From Leptotrichia sp. oral taxon 218 (GTDB taxonomy: Bacteria; Fusobacteriota; Fusobacteriia; Fusobacteriales; Leptotrichiaceae), in assembly GCF_018128225.1 (NCBI RefSeq), contig NZ_CP072377.1:806001-870000 (forward strand): 64,000 nt of DNA, in the 5' to 3' direction. The first letter of the stretch is position 1; each line of letters begins with the position of its first letter. This document shows, one piece after another, positions 8,920 through 18,398 of this stretch. The notes below the pieces were generated by a model. The model had not been told where the DNA came from. It did not search any database and saw nothing but the letters and a program-made list of their open reading frames with translations. Position numbers and translations under genes: made by a program.

Positions 8920-10170
8920 ATGCCAAAAGATAAGAAAAAATATTACTGTTCTTTTTGCGGTAAAGAAGAATCAGAAGTAGAAAGACTTATTCAAAGTCAA
9001 GAAGAAGAAGATGTATTTATTTGTAACGAATGTATAGAAGAAAGTGAACAATTACTTGAAAGTTTTAGAGAATATGACGAATTTGAAAATAGAAATAAAG
9101 AAATAACGCTTTTAAAGCCAGTTCAGATAAAAGCGAAATTGGACGAGTATATAATTGGTCAAGAAAGGGCAAAAAAGGTTTTATCTGTCGCAGTTTACAA
9201 CCATTTTAAAAGAATTACACATAAACAGAATAAATCGGTTGACGATGATGTAGAACTGCAAAAATCAAATGTACTTTTGGTTGGACCTACAGGAAGCGGA
9301 AAGACATTACTTGCACAGACACTTGCTAAAACGCTGAATGTACCTTTGGCAATTGCTGATGCGACAACTCTTACAGAAGCTGGATATGTTGGAGATGATG
9401 TGGAAAATGTGCTACTTAAATTGATAAAAGCTGCAGACTATGACATCGAAGCTGCTGAACACGGGATTATTTATATTGATGAAATAGATAAAATTGCTAG
9501 AAAATCGGAAAATATGTCAATTACAAGAGATGTTTCTGGAGAAGGGGTGCAACAGGCGCTGCTTAAAATTATCGAAGGGACAGTTGCGAGTGTGCCGCCA
9601 CAAGGTGGAAGAAAGCATCCAAATCAAGAGATGATAGAAATTAACACAAAAGATATTTTATTTATCGTCGGTGGAGCATTTGAAGGGCTTGAAAGCAAAG
9701 TTAAAAATAGAATTAATGAAAAAAAAGTTGGATTTGGATTGGAAACTGAAAATGTTAAGTTAGACGATTTGACTTTGTTTGAAAATGTGCTTCCTGAAGA
9801 TTTAATTAAATTTGGTCTAATTCCTGAAATAATTGGAAGACTTCCAGTTATTACGGCGCTTCACGGACTTGATGAAGAAGCTATGATTAAAATACTTACT
9901 GAACCTAAAAATTCGCTTACTAAACAGTATAAAAAATATTTTGAGATGGAAAATGTGGAGCTTGTATTTGAGAAAGATGCGATTGTTGAAATTGCTAAAC
10001 TTGCATTAAAGAGAAAAATTGGGGCAAGAGGGCTTCGTTCGATAATTGAAAATGTTATGACAGACTTGATGTATGAAATTCCGTCTGAAAAAGATGTAAA
10101 AAAAGTTATTATAACAAAAGAATCTGTTACAGATAAAAATAAAGTGGAAATCGAAAGAAAAGAAAAATAA
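8920..10170 (+). CDS. clpX: ATP-dependent Clp protease ATP-binding subunit ClpX
   Basis: AAA+ unfoldase that recognises tagged substrates and feeds ClpP. 416 residues. The N-terminal zinc-binding domain has Cys10, Cys13, Cys35 and Cys38. Walker A GPTGSGKT is near residue 125, Walker [11 protein letters not shown], and the sensor/pore region has GYVGDDVEN. The C-terminal domain has [18 protein letters not shown] ribosome binding site sits before ATG 8920. It is followed by lon after a 115-bp A-rich gap. Confidence 0.98.
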   Translation: MPKDKKKYYCSFCGKEESEVERLIQSQEEEDVFICNECIEESEQLLESFREYDEFENRNKEITLLKPVQIKAKLDEYIIGQERAKKVLSVAVYNHFKRITHKQNKSVDDDVELQKSNVLLVGPTGSGKTLLAQTLAKTLNVPLAIADATTLTEAGYVGDDVENVLLKLIKAADYDIEAAEHGIIYIDEIDKIARKSENMSITRDVSGEGVQQALLKIIEGTVASVPPQGGRKHPNQEMIEINTKDILFIVGGAFEGLESKVKNRINEKKVGFGLETENVKLDDLTLFENVLPEDLIKFGLIPEIIGRLPVITALHGLDEEAMIKILTEPKNSLTKQYKKYFEMENVELVFEKDAIVEIAKLALKRKIGARGLRSIIENVMTDLMYEIPSEKDVKKVIITKESVTDKNKVEIERKEK

Positions 10171-10285
10171 AAAAATAAATAAAATATAAATAAATAAAAA
10201 AAGAGTAAAAAATAAATAAAATAAAAATAAAAAAAGAAAGTTAAAAATTTAAAAATAAAAAAATTTGATTATGAAAGGGGAAAGA

Positions 10286-12649
10286 ATGTCAAATAAACCA
10301 TATATAGCGACAAGAGAATTGGTTATATTTCCAGAAACTGTAACACCAATTTTTATTGGAAGAGAAGCTAGTTTAAGAAGTTTGGAAGAAGCGATAAATA
10401 ATTTTGACGGGAACTTAGTTCTTTCGATGCAAAAAGATGCGGAGATGGAAGAGCCAAACTTACCTAAAGATGTTTATACGACTGGTGTCTTGGTAAAAGT
10501 GATTCAATCTGTTAAAATGCCAAATGGAAATATAAAAATTTTGGTTGAATCTAAATCTAAAGTTGTAATAAATAAATTTGATAAAAAAAATAATGTTATT
10601 TTTGGAGAATATGAAAAAATATTTTTAAAACCTATTTCTGAAAGTAAATCTCAGGCTTTAAGACAAAAGGTTTTGGAAAAATTTTCAGAATATGCGCAAA
10701 AGACACAGAAAATTTTACCTGATATTGTTCAAAATATAAATGAAATTGAAGATGTGGAAAAAGTTTTTAATTTAATTTGTACACATTTACCAATAAAAGC
10801 AGTTACAAAGCAGGAAATTTTAGAAATTACGGATATTGAAAAATGTGCTCTAAAAATTTTGGAAGTATTGACTGTTGAAATGGAAGTATTTGTTCTTGAT
10901 ATGAATATTGAGAGTCGTGTGAAAGAACAGATGGCAGAATTACAGAAAAATTACTATTTGCGTGAAAAAATTAAAGTTATAAAGGATGAGCTGGGCGAAG
11001 AAATTGATAACGAAGAAGATGCGCAGGAATTGGACGAAAAAATTAAGAAGACTAAAGTTCCGAAAGATTTGAAGGAAAAACTTTTGAAGGAAGTGGCAAG
11101 ACTTAGAAAAATGCCAGATTTTTCTTCGGAGGCGTCGGTTATTAGAAGTTATGTTGAAACGGTCTTGGATTTGCCTTGGAGCAAGTCTACGAAAGATGAG
11201 ATTGACATTGAAAAAGCTAAAGAAATTTTGGACGAAGATCATTATGGTTTGCAAGAAGTTAAAGAGAGAATTTTGGAATTTTTGGCGGTTAAAAAGTTGA
11301 ATAATACACTAAAAGGTTCGATTATCTGCCTTGTTGGGCCTCCAGGTGTTGGAAAAACTTCACTTGCGCACTCAGTTGCTCGTGCAATGAATAGAAAATT
11401 TACGAGAATTTCACTTGGGGGAGTTAGAGATGAAGCGGAAATTCGTGGACATAGAAGAACTTATGTGGGAGCTATGCCGGGTAGAATTGTAAATTCACTA
11501 AAACAAGTTGGAGTGAATAATCCAGTTATGTTGTTTGACGAAATTGATAAAATGGCGTCTGACTTTAGAGGAGATCCAGCATCTGCTATGCTTGAAGTGT
11601 TAGATCCGGCACAAAATAATAATTTTGAGGATCATTACATTGACCACACTTTTGATTTATCTAAAGTATTTTTCATTTGTACAGCAAACGACTTGGGTGG
11701 AATTCCAGGACCGTTGAGAGATAGAATGGAAATCATTTTTATTGAATCTTATACAGAATTTGAAAAATTGAATATTGCAAAAAAATATTTGATTCCGCAA
11801 ACTCAAGAAGAAAATGGATTGAAAGATTATAAAATTCCATTTTCAGAAAATTCAATCTTAAAAATTATTAACGAGTATACGAGAGAAGCTGGAGTTAGAA
11901 ATTTAAGAAGAGAAATTGGGAAACTATTTAGAAAGATGGCTAAAGAAGCGGTTCTTTCAAAAACTAAAAAATTGTCGGTTACAGAAACAAAAATTAAAAA
12001 ATATTTGGGAAATGTTAAATTTAGACCAGATAAAATTAGAAAAGAAGAAGGAAAAGTTGGAGTTGTAAATGGACTTGCCTGGACGGTTGTCGGAGGAACT
12101 ACTTTGGAAGTTCAAGCGGTTAAAATGGACGGAAAAGGAAGATTGCAGCTTACTGGAAAATTGGGAGATGTAATGAAAGAATCTGCACAAGTTGCTTATT
12201 CTTATGTGAGATATATAAAAGATAAATTGCAAATAAAAGAAAATTTTTATGAAAAATGCGATGTTCACTTACATTTTCCTGAAGGAGCTGTGCCAAAAGA
12301 TGGACCTTCTGCAGGAATTACAATAACTACAGCGATAATTTCTGTCTTGACAAACAAAGAAGTAAGACAAGATGTGGCAATGACTGGAGAAATCACAATT
12401 ACTGGGGAAGTTTTGGCAGTCGGTGGAATCAAGGAAAAAGTCATAGGAGCTCACAGAGTTGGGATAAGAGAAGTTGTGTTGCCTTTTGACAATAAAATTG
12501 ATACAGAAGAATTGCCAAAAGAAATCTCAAGTCAAATGAAGTTTTATTTCGCTAAAACTTATGACGATGTAAAAAAAGTAGTTTTTAAAGATGAAAAAAA
12601 ATCGAAAAAAGCTATAACTAAAAAAACAGCAAAAAAAGAAGAAAAATAA
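10286..12649 (+). CDS. lon: Lon protease
   Basis: ATP-dependent AAA+ serine protease that degrades misfolded and regulatory proteins. 787 residues from ATG 10286. This start is chosen because AAAGGGG (10274-10280) lies 5 nt before it, while the earlier in-frame ATG 10271 precedes that site. It has an N-terminal LON substrate domain (residues ~1-200), coiled coil, Walker [10 protein letters not shown] near 350, and the protease domain with the Ser675 (DGPSAG)-Lys718 (IKEKVIGAH) dyad. The Lys-rich tail ([17 protein letters not shown]) is unusual but short. A terminator follows. Confidence 0.97.
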   Translation: MSNKPYIATRELVIFPETVTPIFIGREASLRSLEEAINNFDGNLVLSMQKDAEMEEPNLPKDVYTTGVLVKVIQSVKMPNGNIKILVESKSKVVINKFDKKNNVIFGEYEKIFLKPISESKSQALRQKVLEKFSEYAQKTQKILPDIVQNINEIEDVEKVFNLICTHLPIKAVTKQEILEITDIEKCALKILEVLTVEMEVFVLDMNIESRVKEQMAELQKNYYLREKIKVIKDELGEEIDNEEDAQELDEKIKKTKVPKDLKEKLLKEVARLRKMPDFSSEASVIRSYVETVLDLPWSKSTKDEIDIEKAKEILDEDHYGLQEVKERILEFLAVKKLNNTLKGSIICLVGPPGVGKTSLAHSVARAMNRKFTRISLGGVRDEAEIRGHRRTYVGAMPGRIVNSLKQVGVNNPVMLFDEIDKMASDFRGDPASAMLEVLDPAQNNNFEDHYIDHTFDLSKVFFICTANDLGGIPGPLRDRMEIIFIESYTEFEKLNIAKKYLIPQTQEENGLKDYKIPFSENSILKIINEYTREAGVRNLRREIGKLFRKMAKEAVLSKTKKLSVTETKIKKYLGNVKFRPDKIRKEEGKVGVVNGLAWTVVGGTTLEVQAVKMDGKGRLQLTGKLGDVMKESAQVAYSYVRYIKDKLQIKENFYEKCDVHLHFPEGAVPKDGPSAGITITTAIISVLTNKEVRQDVAMTGEITITGEVLAVGGIKEKVIGAHRVGIREVVLPFDNKIDTEELPKEISSQMKFYFAKTYDDVKKVVFKDEKKSKKAITKKTAKKEEK

Positions 12650-12660
12650 TATATTAAAAG

Positions 12661-12689
12661 TCAGATGTTTTATACATCTGATTTTTTTT
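12661..12689 (+). terminator. Rho-independent terminator after lon
   Basis: TCAGATG (12661-12667) and CATCTGA (12675-12681) form a perfect stem with a 7-nt loop, followed by eight T residues. Confidence 0.9.
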
Positions 12690-12700
12690 ATAAAAAATAG

Positions 12701-12758
12701 TTGACAAAAAAATAAAAATAATGTATAATCATTTTACAATTACGGTAAATTGTAAAAT
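12701..12758 (+). promoter_or_regulatory. Promoter with 11-bp inverted-repeat operator
   Basis: TTGACA (12701-12706), a 17-nt spacer and TATAAT (12724-12729) make a near-perfect sigma-70 promoter. Immediately after the -10, ATTTTACAATT (12731-12741) is repeated inverted as AATTGTAAAAT (12748-12758) around ACGGTA. This overlaps the expected start site, a classic repressor position. It is not the CIRCE heat-shock sequence. It reads toward the GrpE/Hsp70 genes. Confidence 0.8.
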
Positions 12759-12794
12759 GTTAAAAAATATATATTTAAAATAAAACAAAATAAA

Positions 12795-12855
12795 CAGTAA
12801 ATAAATAAAAATTTTTAAAAAAGTAGTTGACAAGATTTTAAAAATGTTGTATACT
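12795..12855 (+). promoter_or_regulatory. Second promoter with CAGTAAATA motif upstream
   Basis: TTGACA (12827-12832), 17-nt spacer and TATACT (12850-12855) form a second strong promoter. The recurring motif CAGTAAATAAATAAAAAT lies just upstream (12795-12812). AAGAAAGGAG (12901-12910) follows before the first gene of the chaperone locus. Confidence 0.78.
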
Positions 12856-12911
12856 GTTTTCATAAAAAAGTAATGTGTTTTATGTTGAAGAAATTTTTTT
12901 AAGAAAGGAGT

Positions 12912-13238
12912 TTGTGGAGAAAATTGTCAAAATTTAAAAATCCATTGAATTTTTTTAAAAAAAAAGAGAAAAAGAAAGAGGATGAAAAAGTGGAAGAGAA
13001 AAAACAAAAACAAGAATACGATTACAGTGGTACAAAAATAGCAAATGGTTCTAAAATTGTTGAAGATAAAAAATTTGATGAAGCTTGTAAAAAAATGAAA
13101 AATAATGAAAAAAAAGAAAAAATTGAAAAAGAAATAAAAGAAAGTGAAGTAATTGTTAATGAAGAAAATTCTGAAAAAAAAGAGAAGAAGAAGTTAATGA
13201 AACTTCAAAGAAAATGTAGAGAAGATTGTAAAAACTGA
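12912..13238 (+). CDS. Charged Lys/Glu-rich protein, probable N-terminal part of a broken grpE-like gene
   Basis: About 104-108 residues, starting at TTG 12912 or 12924 (the ribosome binding site AAAGGAG ends at 12910, so 12924 is slightly far and 12912 too close). The sequence is strongly charged: FFKKKEKKKEDEKVEEKKQ, then NEENSEKKEKKK. After an A8 run near 13172 the reading looks out of frame (KLMKLQRKCREDCKN), whereas the other frames continue acidic EEEVNETSK and ENVEKIVKTEQRE sequence. I infer that this and the next ORF were one gene and that two small indels separate them. Sequencing error in the A-run is possible. Confidence 0.6.
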   Translation: MWRKLSKFKNPLNFFKKKEKKKEDEKVEEKKQKQEYDYSGTKIANGSKIVEDKKFDEACKKMKNNEKKEKIEKEIKESEVIVNEENSEKKEKKKLMKLQRKCREDCKN

Positions 13239-13293
13239 GCAGAGAGAAACAGAGACAAAATCAGAAGCGAAAAATGATGAAAATTCTGAAAAA

Positions 13294-13812
13294 ATGTTTG
13301 AAGAAATAAAAGCATTAAATGAAAAAATAGCAAATTTGAATAATATGTTTTTGAAAAAAATTCAAAGTATGGAGTTTGAAAAAAATGTAGTAAATGATCT
13401 TCATAAAGAATTACAAGGATATAAAGACGATCTTTATTTCAAATTGATAAAACCTACTTTAATGGATTTAATTGATATGAAAAATAGTTTTAAAAGAGGA
13501 ATTGAAAACTTTTCACAAAAAACTGAAGCAGAAAAAATTAATTTCTTAGAAACTTTTATCTTTGAAATTGATACGATTTTGGAAAAAAATGATATAGAGA
13601 TTTATGAAACTGATATAACAAATGAACAAAATTTTAATGTTAAAAAACAAAAAATAATAGAAAAAATAGAAACAGATAAGAAAGAAAATCATGGAAAAGT
13701 TTTTAAAGTAAAAAGTAATGGTTATATTTACAAAGGGAAAGTAATTTCACCTGAAAAAGTGGAAGTTTATGTTTATAATGAAAAAGCTAAAGAAGAATTG
13801 AAGGGAGAATAA
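13294..13812 (+). CDS. GrpE-like nucleotide exchange factor (C-terminal part)
   Basis: 172 residues from ATG 13294. No ribosome binding site precedes that ATG, and the frame is open from 13201. It has a long coiled-coil-like helix (ALNEKIANLNNMFLKKIQS...), then a short helical bundle and a C-terminal beta region GKVFKVKSNGYIYKGKVI, which recalls the GrpE GYxYxxKVIxPxxVxVxY pattern. GrpE proteins release ADP from Hsp70. It ends 5 bp before the Hsp70 gene, supporting a partner role. The match is by pattern only; a divergent accessory GrpE is likely. Confidence 0.65.
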   Translation: MFEEIKALNEKIANLNNMFLKKIQSMEFEKNVVNDLHKELQGYKDDLYFKLIKPTLMDLIDMKNSFKRGIENFSQKTEAEKINFLETFIFEIDTILEKNDIEIYETDITNEQNFNVKKQKIIEKIETDKKENHGKVFKVKSNGYIYKGKVISPEKVEVYVYNEKAKEELKGE

Positions 13813-13817
13813 TAAAA

Positions 13818-15443
13818 ATGTCAAAATATGTATTTGGAATAGATTTGGGAACAACTTACTCTTGTATAGCTTATGTGGATGATAGAGGAATAGCACAAAT
13901 AATTAAAAATAGTGATGGGAATACTACAACTCCATCAGTGGTAGCATTTGATGGAAAAACTATAACAGTAGGAGAGGCTGCAAAAGAAGAAGCGGTATTG
14001 AAGCCTAATGAAACAGTGTCATTGGTAAAATCAAAGATGGGAAAAACAGATACTGTAATTAAATATAATGGAAAAAATATATCACCAGAAGAAGTTTCAT
14101 CATATATTTTGAAAAAAATAGCTAATGATGCTTCAGAACAATTGTCAGAACCAGTTAAAGATGTTGTAATAACTTGTCCAGCATATTTTGGAACTGCAGA
14201 GAGAATGGCTACTAAAAAAGCTGGAGAAATTGCCGGGTTAAATGTATTAGAAATTATTAGTGAACCGACAGCTGCAGCTTTAGATTATGGATGTGCAGAA
14301 ACACATGATGATAAGACTATTTTAGTTTATGACCTTGGTGGTGGAACTTTTGATGTGACAATTATGAGAATAACTTCTGATAGAATAGAAGTTATCTGCT
14401 CTGACGGAGATCATGATTTAGGTGGAAAAAACTGGGATGCATTATTAATGAGATATATTTTAAAAGAATTTGAAGAAAAGAATGGATCTGTTGAACTTGA
14501 TGCAAGTTCTCAGCAAGATTTAAGATTAAAAGTTGAGAAATTAAAAAAGCAGTTAAGTTCGAAGCCACAGGCTAGCAGTATGATTGACATTAATGGTAAA
14601 AGGCAAGTCATGAAGTTAAACAGGGATGAATTTGACAGTATAACTAATACTTTATTGAGTCAAACTTTAAACAAGACAGAAGAAGCAATAAAAGTTGCAA
14701 GAAGTAAAGGATATGATCAAATTGACGAGATACTTTTAGTAGGTGGATCAACTAGAATGCCACAAGTTAAAAATGCATTATCTGAAAAATATGGAGAAGA
14801 TAAAATTAAAGTATTTGATCCAGATGAAGCTGTAGCAAAAGGAGCAGCAATTCATGCAGTAAATGTTTATGTAAAAAATCAAAAAGCTCTTGAAGATAAA
14901 ACTTTTATTTCTTCAGAAAGAAAAAATGATTTGAATCCTAATGATTATGAAGAAGACTTAAAAGTTGACGAGAGATCAATGAGTGTTGGTGGAGCTCAAA
15001 GAGAAATAATTATGGCGACAACAAAGAGTTTTGCTGTAAAAGTTACACATGAAGATAAAACTGAAGAATGTGTAAATATGATTATAAAAAATGAGCCTAT
15101 GAAAGAAGGATTTATAGAAGTTTCAGATGAGTTTTATACTTTATTTAGAAATCAGGCAACTGTAAATATACAAATATATGAAAATGATTATATGGATAAA
15201 AAATTTGATGTAGATGAAGAATTTTTTCTTGGAAATGCAATATTAGAATTACCTAAAAATCTTCCTGCTGGTTCACCAATTCAAATTACTATGAAATTAA
15301 GTGGAGAAGGAATTTTGGAAGTAACTGGTTTAGATAAAGTTGAAAATAATAAAGTAAATGTAAAAATGGAAACAAAAGGTGTAATGTCAGATGAAAAATT
15401 TGAAGAAGTAAAAGAAAAAGTAAAAGGAATGACAGTACTTTAA
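13818..15443 (+). CDS. Hsp70 family chaperone (accessory DnaK-like, first copy)
   Basis: 541 residues, shorter than canonical DnaK (~610-640), so the helical lid is probably reduced or absent. The nucleotide-binding domain is complete: phosphate 1 motif FGIDLGTTYSCIAY at the N-terminus, TCPAYFGTAERMATKKAGEIAG, EPTAAALDYG, phosphate 2 LGGGTFDVTIM and VGGSTRMPQV. The C-terminal ~150 residues contain the substrate-domain-like stretch ILEVTGLDKVENNKVNV. The ribosome binding site AAGGGAG lies 10 nt before ATG. It follows the GrpE-like gene directly. A close paralogue lies at 26267. It is probably not the housekeeping dnaK, since no dnaJ or hrcA is adjacent. Confidence 0.93.
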   Translation: MSKYVFGIDLGTTYSCIAYVDDRGIAQIIKNSDGNTTTPSVVAFDGKTITVGEAAKEEAVLKPNETVSLVKSKMGKTDTVIKYNGKNISPEEVSSYILKKIANDASEQLSEPVKDVVITCPAYFGTAERMATKKAGEIAGLNVLEIISEPTAAALDYGCAETHDDKTILVYDLGGGTFDVTIMRITSDRIEVICSDGDHDLGGKNWDALLMRYILKEFEEKNGSVELDASSQQDLRLKVEKLKKQLSSKPQASSMIDINGKRQVMKLNRDEFDSITNTLLSQTLNKTEEAIKVARSKGYDQIDEILLVGGSTRMPQVKNALSEKYGEDKIKVFDPDEAVAKGAAIHAVNVYVKNQKALEDKTFISSERKNDLNPNDYEEDLKVDERSMSVGGAQREIIMATTKSFAVKVTHEDKTEECVNMIIKNEPMKEGFIEVSDEFYTLFRNQATVNIQIYENDYMDKKFDVDEEFFLGNAILELPKNLPAGSPIQITMKLSGEGILEVTGLDKVENNKVNVKMETKGVMSDEKFEEVKEKVKGMTVL

Positions 15444-15531
15444 TATTTTTTTGAAAAAAAGATATATTTTTTCAGTAACTTAAAATATGTAAGTTATTGA
15501 AAAAAATTATAAATGAAGGAGAAATGCAATT

Positions 15532-16506
15532 ATGTATGTAATAGAATTTTTTAAAAGAATATTTAAAATGAAAAATTGGGGGATATTGTTGTATTTGGTT
15601 ATAAATATAGTTGTAGTTGTAATTATATTTGCTAATGTTTTTACTTTAATTTTTGCAAATGATGGAAATATAACTCCCGTTATGGCGATTATGGCAATTA
15701 TATTTGGAATAATAATGTATATAATTTCAATTTCAATAGCATTATCTCCAATAGGAGAATGGCTGCTTAGAAAATTAAATAAATGTGAAAAAATAACAAG
15801 AAAAGAAGATCTTGATAGATTAAAACCGTTATTTCATGAAGTTTATGAAAGAGCTCAAATACTTGATCCGTCAATATCACCTAATATACAATTATATATA
15901 AATGATGATAAAGAGCCTAATGCTTTTGCGACTGGTAGAAATACAATTTGCTTGACTCGTGGATTATTAGAATACTCAGATGATGAGATAAAAGCAATTT
16001 TTGCTCATGAATTTGGACATCTTCATCATAAAGATACAGATTTAATATTGCTTATAACTGTGGGAAATTTTATTATTAATATAATGTTTGTCTTGATAAG
16101 AATATTAACTTTTGTATTAGGATTCATACTTGCTATGTTTGCTGGAGGATCCCGTAGAAGAAAAAGAAGATGGGATGGAAGTTATGAAGAAACTACAGAT
16201 TATACATCATCAATTGCTATTGTAGTTATACTTGATGCTATTTTGGTAGGATTATTTAATATTTGGACTAAAATTGGAACTTTGCTTGTTTTACAAAGTA
16301 ATAGATCACAAGAATTTGAGGCTGACAGCTTTGCTAATGATACTGGATATGGGTATGACTTGGCAGAAGCATTAGATCATTTAGATGGTTACTCTGGAGA
16401 AAAATCTAAAGGATTGTTTCTTACATTGATGTCAACGCATCCAAGTACAGATCAAAGAATAGCAAAACTTCAAGAATTGGGAGTTCCTTATGAAAGAGTT
16501 AATTAA
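15532..16506 (+). CDS. HtpX-like M48 zinc metalloprotease
   Basis: Membrane-bound M48 peptidase of the HtpX type, normally used for quality control of membrane proteins. 324 residues. Two N-terminal membrane helices (residues ~17-42 and 50-72), the zinc motif HEFGH (His159, Glu160, His163) and the third ligand Glu261 in EFEADSFA. Two more hydrophobic segments lie at ~172-204 and ~227-255, with a basic Arg/Lys loop between them. It ends with STHPSTDQRIAKL, typical of M48B. GAAGGAG precedes ATG 15532. It sits 88 bp after the Hsp70 gene, which fits a membrane proteostasis role. Confidence 0.92.
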   Translation: MYVIEFFKRIFKMKNWGILLYLVINIVVVVIIFANVFTLIFANDGNITPVMAIMAIIFGIIMYIISISIALSPIGEWLLRKLNKCEKITRKEDLDRLKPLFHEVYERAQILDPSISPNIQLYINDDKEPNAFATGRNTICLTRGLLEYSDDEIKAIFAHEFGHLHHKDTDLILLITVGNFIINIMFVLIRILTFVLGFILAMFAGGSRRRKRRWDGSYEETTDYTSSIAIVVILDAILVGLFNIWTKIGTLLVLQSNRSQEFEADSFANDTGYGYDLAEALDHLDGYSGEKSKGLFLTLMSTHPSTDQRIAKLQELGVPYERVN

Positions 16507-16536
16507 AAAATAAATATATAAAATTTAACAAAAAAG

Positions 16537-16565
16537 TTCCCCAAAAATATTTTTGGGGAATTTTT
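16537..16565 (+). terminator. Perfect palindromic terminator after htpX-like gene
   Basis: A 24-bp perfect palindrome (16537-16560, TTCCCCAAAA.../...TTTTGGGGAA) is followed by five T residues. As it is symmetrical it could act on both strands. Confidence 0.85.
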
Positions 16566-16588
16566 GTAAGTTAGAAAGGAAAAATGAA

Positions 16589-17917
16589 ATGGCAATTGAA
16601 AATAAATCATATGATGAATTTTGCGAGATTTTAAATAAAAAAATTAATCTTGGGGAATTAATTACAATTGAAGAAAATTTAGAAAATTTAGGAATGAAAG
16701 ATAAAACTTTAGAAGATTTTTTGGAGGAAGAAGGAATTTTTCAAAGAATGAGTAAAAGTGAAAAATTGGAAAAAGTTGGAGAATTGAAAAACTTTTATTC
16801 AAAAAGAAGAGGAAGTGGAGCTTCTGAAAAAAGTAAACTATTAGAATCATATAGAATAATTTTAAATGATATTAATAAAGAAAAAGAATATGATAATTAT
16901 TTGAAAAAAGCAAAGTATGCTGGAGTAAATAAAATACTTAAAAATTCAAAAGAAGTGTATAAAAGGGATGGAATACTGAGACTAAATCAAATAGAAAATT
17001 ATGTTTCACAAATTAATTTAAAAATAAAAAATGAGTCAGATGCACGAAATATATTTTATGGATTCTGCAGAGAAGAAGGAATACCTTATACTGTTGAAAG
17101 AGATTATAAAAATACTGAAAATGAAAATAGAAGGTCACAAGAAGATAGGAAAGAAAGATATAGAAAAAATTATAATTCAAATTCAAATGAGAATAAAAGT
17201 GAAAGAGCAGAAGTTAAAATGAATGCAAAAGATGCGAAGGTATTATTTTATTTAAGCTTAGTTTGTCTTTTTTTGGGGAAGATTATGGAATTAAATGTAA
17301 TTGGGTTAGTAATAGTGACAATAATATTTACAATAATATTGCTTATCTATATAAAATCTATATTAATTAAAAAAAGCAGATTATTAAATTATAGATATCC
17401 CTTTTATTATTGTTTAATTTGTATACTAAATATAGTATTGATATATTTTTTTACAACGGCAAAAATGATTGAAATATCACAAGCATTTGGAAACGCCATT
17501 ATTATTTTAGGAAGTACAGGAGCAGCATTTTTAATAATGTCTTTAATAAAAAATTGTCCGTATGTATTTGATGAGAATTTTGAAGTAACAGAGAAATCTC
17601 AAATGAAAATATCGTTTTGGATGAACGGAATATTTCTATTGATTTTTCTTTTATTTGGTTTTTTGATTTTAATTAATGATTATGATTATTTAAACTTATT
17701 TAAGGTGTTTGGTATAATACTAGTATCATTAATGACTTGTCTAAATTTTGAGAATAAAAGCAGTTCATATTATATATGTTTATTAATGTACTTTATACTT
17801 GTATTTTTGAATTTTAATAATATGTACGAAACAACCCCCTATAATATAGTACTTGTGGTTTTAATAATTTTAGTACTTTATAGGATAAAAAACATTAATC
17901 CTTATAATAAAAAATAA
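16589..17917 (+). CDS. Chaperone-locus protein: shared N-terminal domain plus polytopic membrane domain
   Basis: 442 residues from ATG 16589 (GAAAGGA 8 nt upstream; the in-frame TTG at 16553 lies inside the terminator). Residues ~5-165 are a helical domain almost identical to those of the genes at 18399 and 19724: it has LEDFLEEEGIFQRM, KLLESYRIILND, EYDNYLKKAKYAGVNKIL and ARNIFYGFCREEGIPY. I read this as the domain also present in the Sel1 proteins at 28-36 kb. A polar Asn/Arg/Lys linker follows, then about seven or eight hydrophobic helices (from ~residue 215 to the end). Function unknown; probably a membrane-anchored Hsp70 partner. Confidence 0.78.
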   Translation: MAIENKSYDEFCEILNKKINLGELITIEENLENLGMKDKTLEDFLEEEGIFQRMSKSEKLEKVGELKNFYSKRRGSGASEKSKLLESYRIILNDINKEKEYDNYLKKAKYAGVNKILKNSKEVYKRDGILRLNQIENYVSQINLKIKNESDARNIFYGFCREEGIPYTVERDYKNTENENRRSQEDRKERYRKNYNSNSNENKSERAEVKMNAKDAKVLFYLSLVCLFLGKIMELNVIGLVIVTIIFTIILLIYIKSILIKKSRLLNYRYPFYYCLICILNIVLIYFFTTAKMIEISQAFGNAIIILGSTGAAFLIMSLIKNCPYVFDENFEVTEKSQMKISFWMNGIFLLIFLLFGFLILINDYDYLNLFKVFGIILVSLMTCLNFENKSSSYYICLLMYFILVFLNFNNMYETTPYNIVLVVLIILVLYRIKNINPYNKK

Positions 17918-17991
17918 ACTGAATAAATAATAAAAAATTATTCGAAACTATTAAAATATGAAGTTTGATATTGTACTAGATTCTATTTTAT

Positions 17992-18060
17992 GAAATAGTG
18001 CAAGAACAGTCGAACTTTAGTTGTGAGATAAATTGCACGAAAATGTTAGTAAGCATATAA
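17992..18060 (+). mobile_element. Left-end remnant of a second IStron
   Basis: About 68 bp closely match the recJ IStron start (3949-4017): AAATAGTGCAAGAACA, ACTTTAGTTGTGAG and TTAGTAAGCATATA. It is preceded by TTTAT (17987-17991), the same flank as in recJ. Sequence similarity stops at 18060, before the intron core. The P1 stem changed from GTACAA/TTGTAC to GTGCAA (17998-18003)/TTGCAC (18033-18038), a compensated pair. Confidence 0.85.
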
Positions 18061-18212
18061 TTGTAAATAGTATTAATTATAAACTTATGAATATTTTATA
18101 TTTTTAATAAACTTTTTTATATTTTTATGTTGAACTTGCTTTTTAAAACAGTAAATATATTTATTTGAATTTATCCCTTAATTATTGAAATATATAAAAT
18201 TATTAAAAAAAA

Positions 18213-18241
18213 TTGACTATTTTTATAGTTTATATTATAAT
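18213..18241 (+). promoter_or_regulatory. Sigma-70 promoter in the 17918-18398 gap
   Basis: TTGACT (18213-18218), 17-nt spacer, TATAAT (18236-18241). A CAGTAAATA motif lies upstream at 18149. Besides this, the IStron remnant and the promoter at 18332, the 481-bp gap holds only AT-rich sequence. Confidence 0.7.
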
Positions 18242-18331
18242 GTAATGATAACAGAAATATATTTATTGTTAAAATCAGTAGAATAAAAAAAACTAAAATT
18301 AGAGACTACTATAATTAAAATAATTAATGCT

Positions 18332-18359
18332 TTGAAATATTTATATTTTTTGATATAAT
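18332..18359 (+). promoter_or_regulatory. Promoter proximal to the 18399 gene
   Basis: TTGAAA (18332-18337), 16-nt spacer and TATAAT (18354-18359) with the extended TGA before it. It lies 40 bp from the ATG at 18399. Confidence 0.65.
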
Positions 18360-18398
18360 CAAAAAGAGAGAAAAGTTAGTTAGGAGAGTTAAGTTATA

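Noticed and set aside
12731-12758. CIRCE/HrcA heat-shock operator upstream of the chaperone locus
   Set aside because: The repeat ATTTTACAATT does not match TTAGCACTC-N9-GAGTGCTAA, so HrcA control is not supported.
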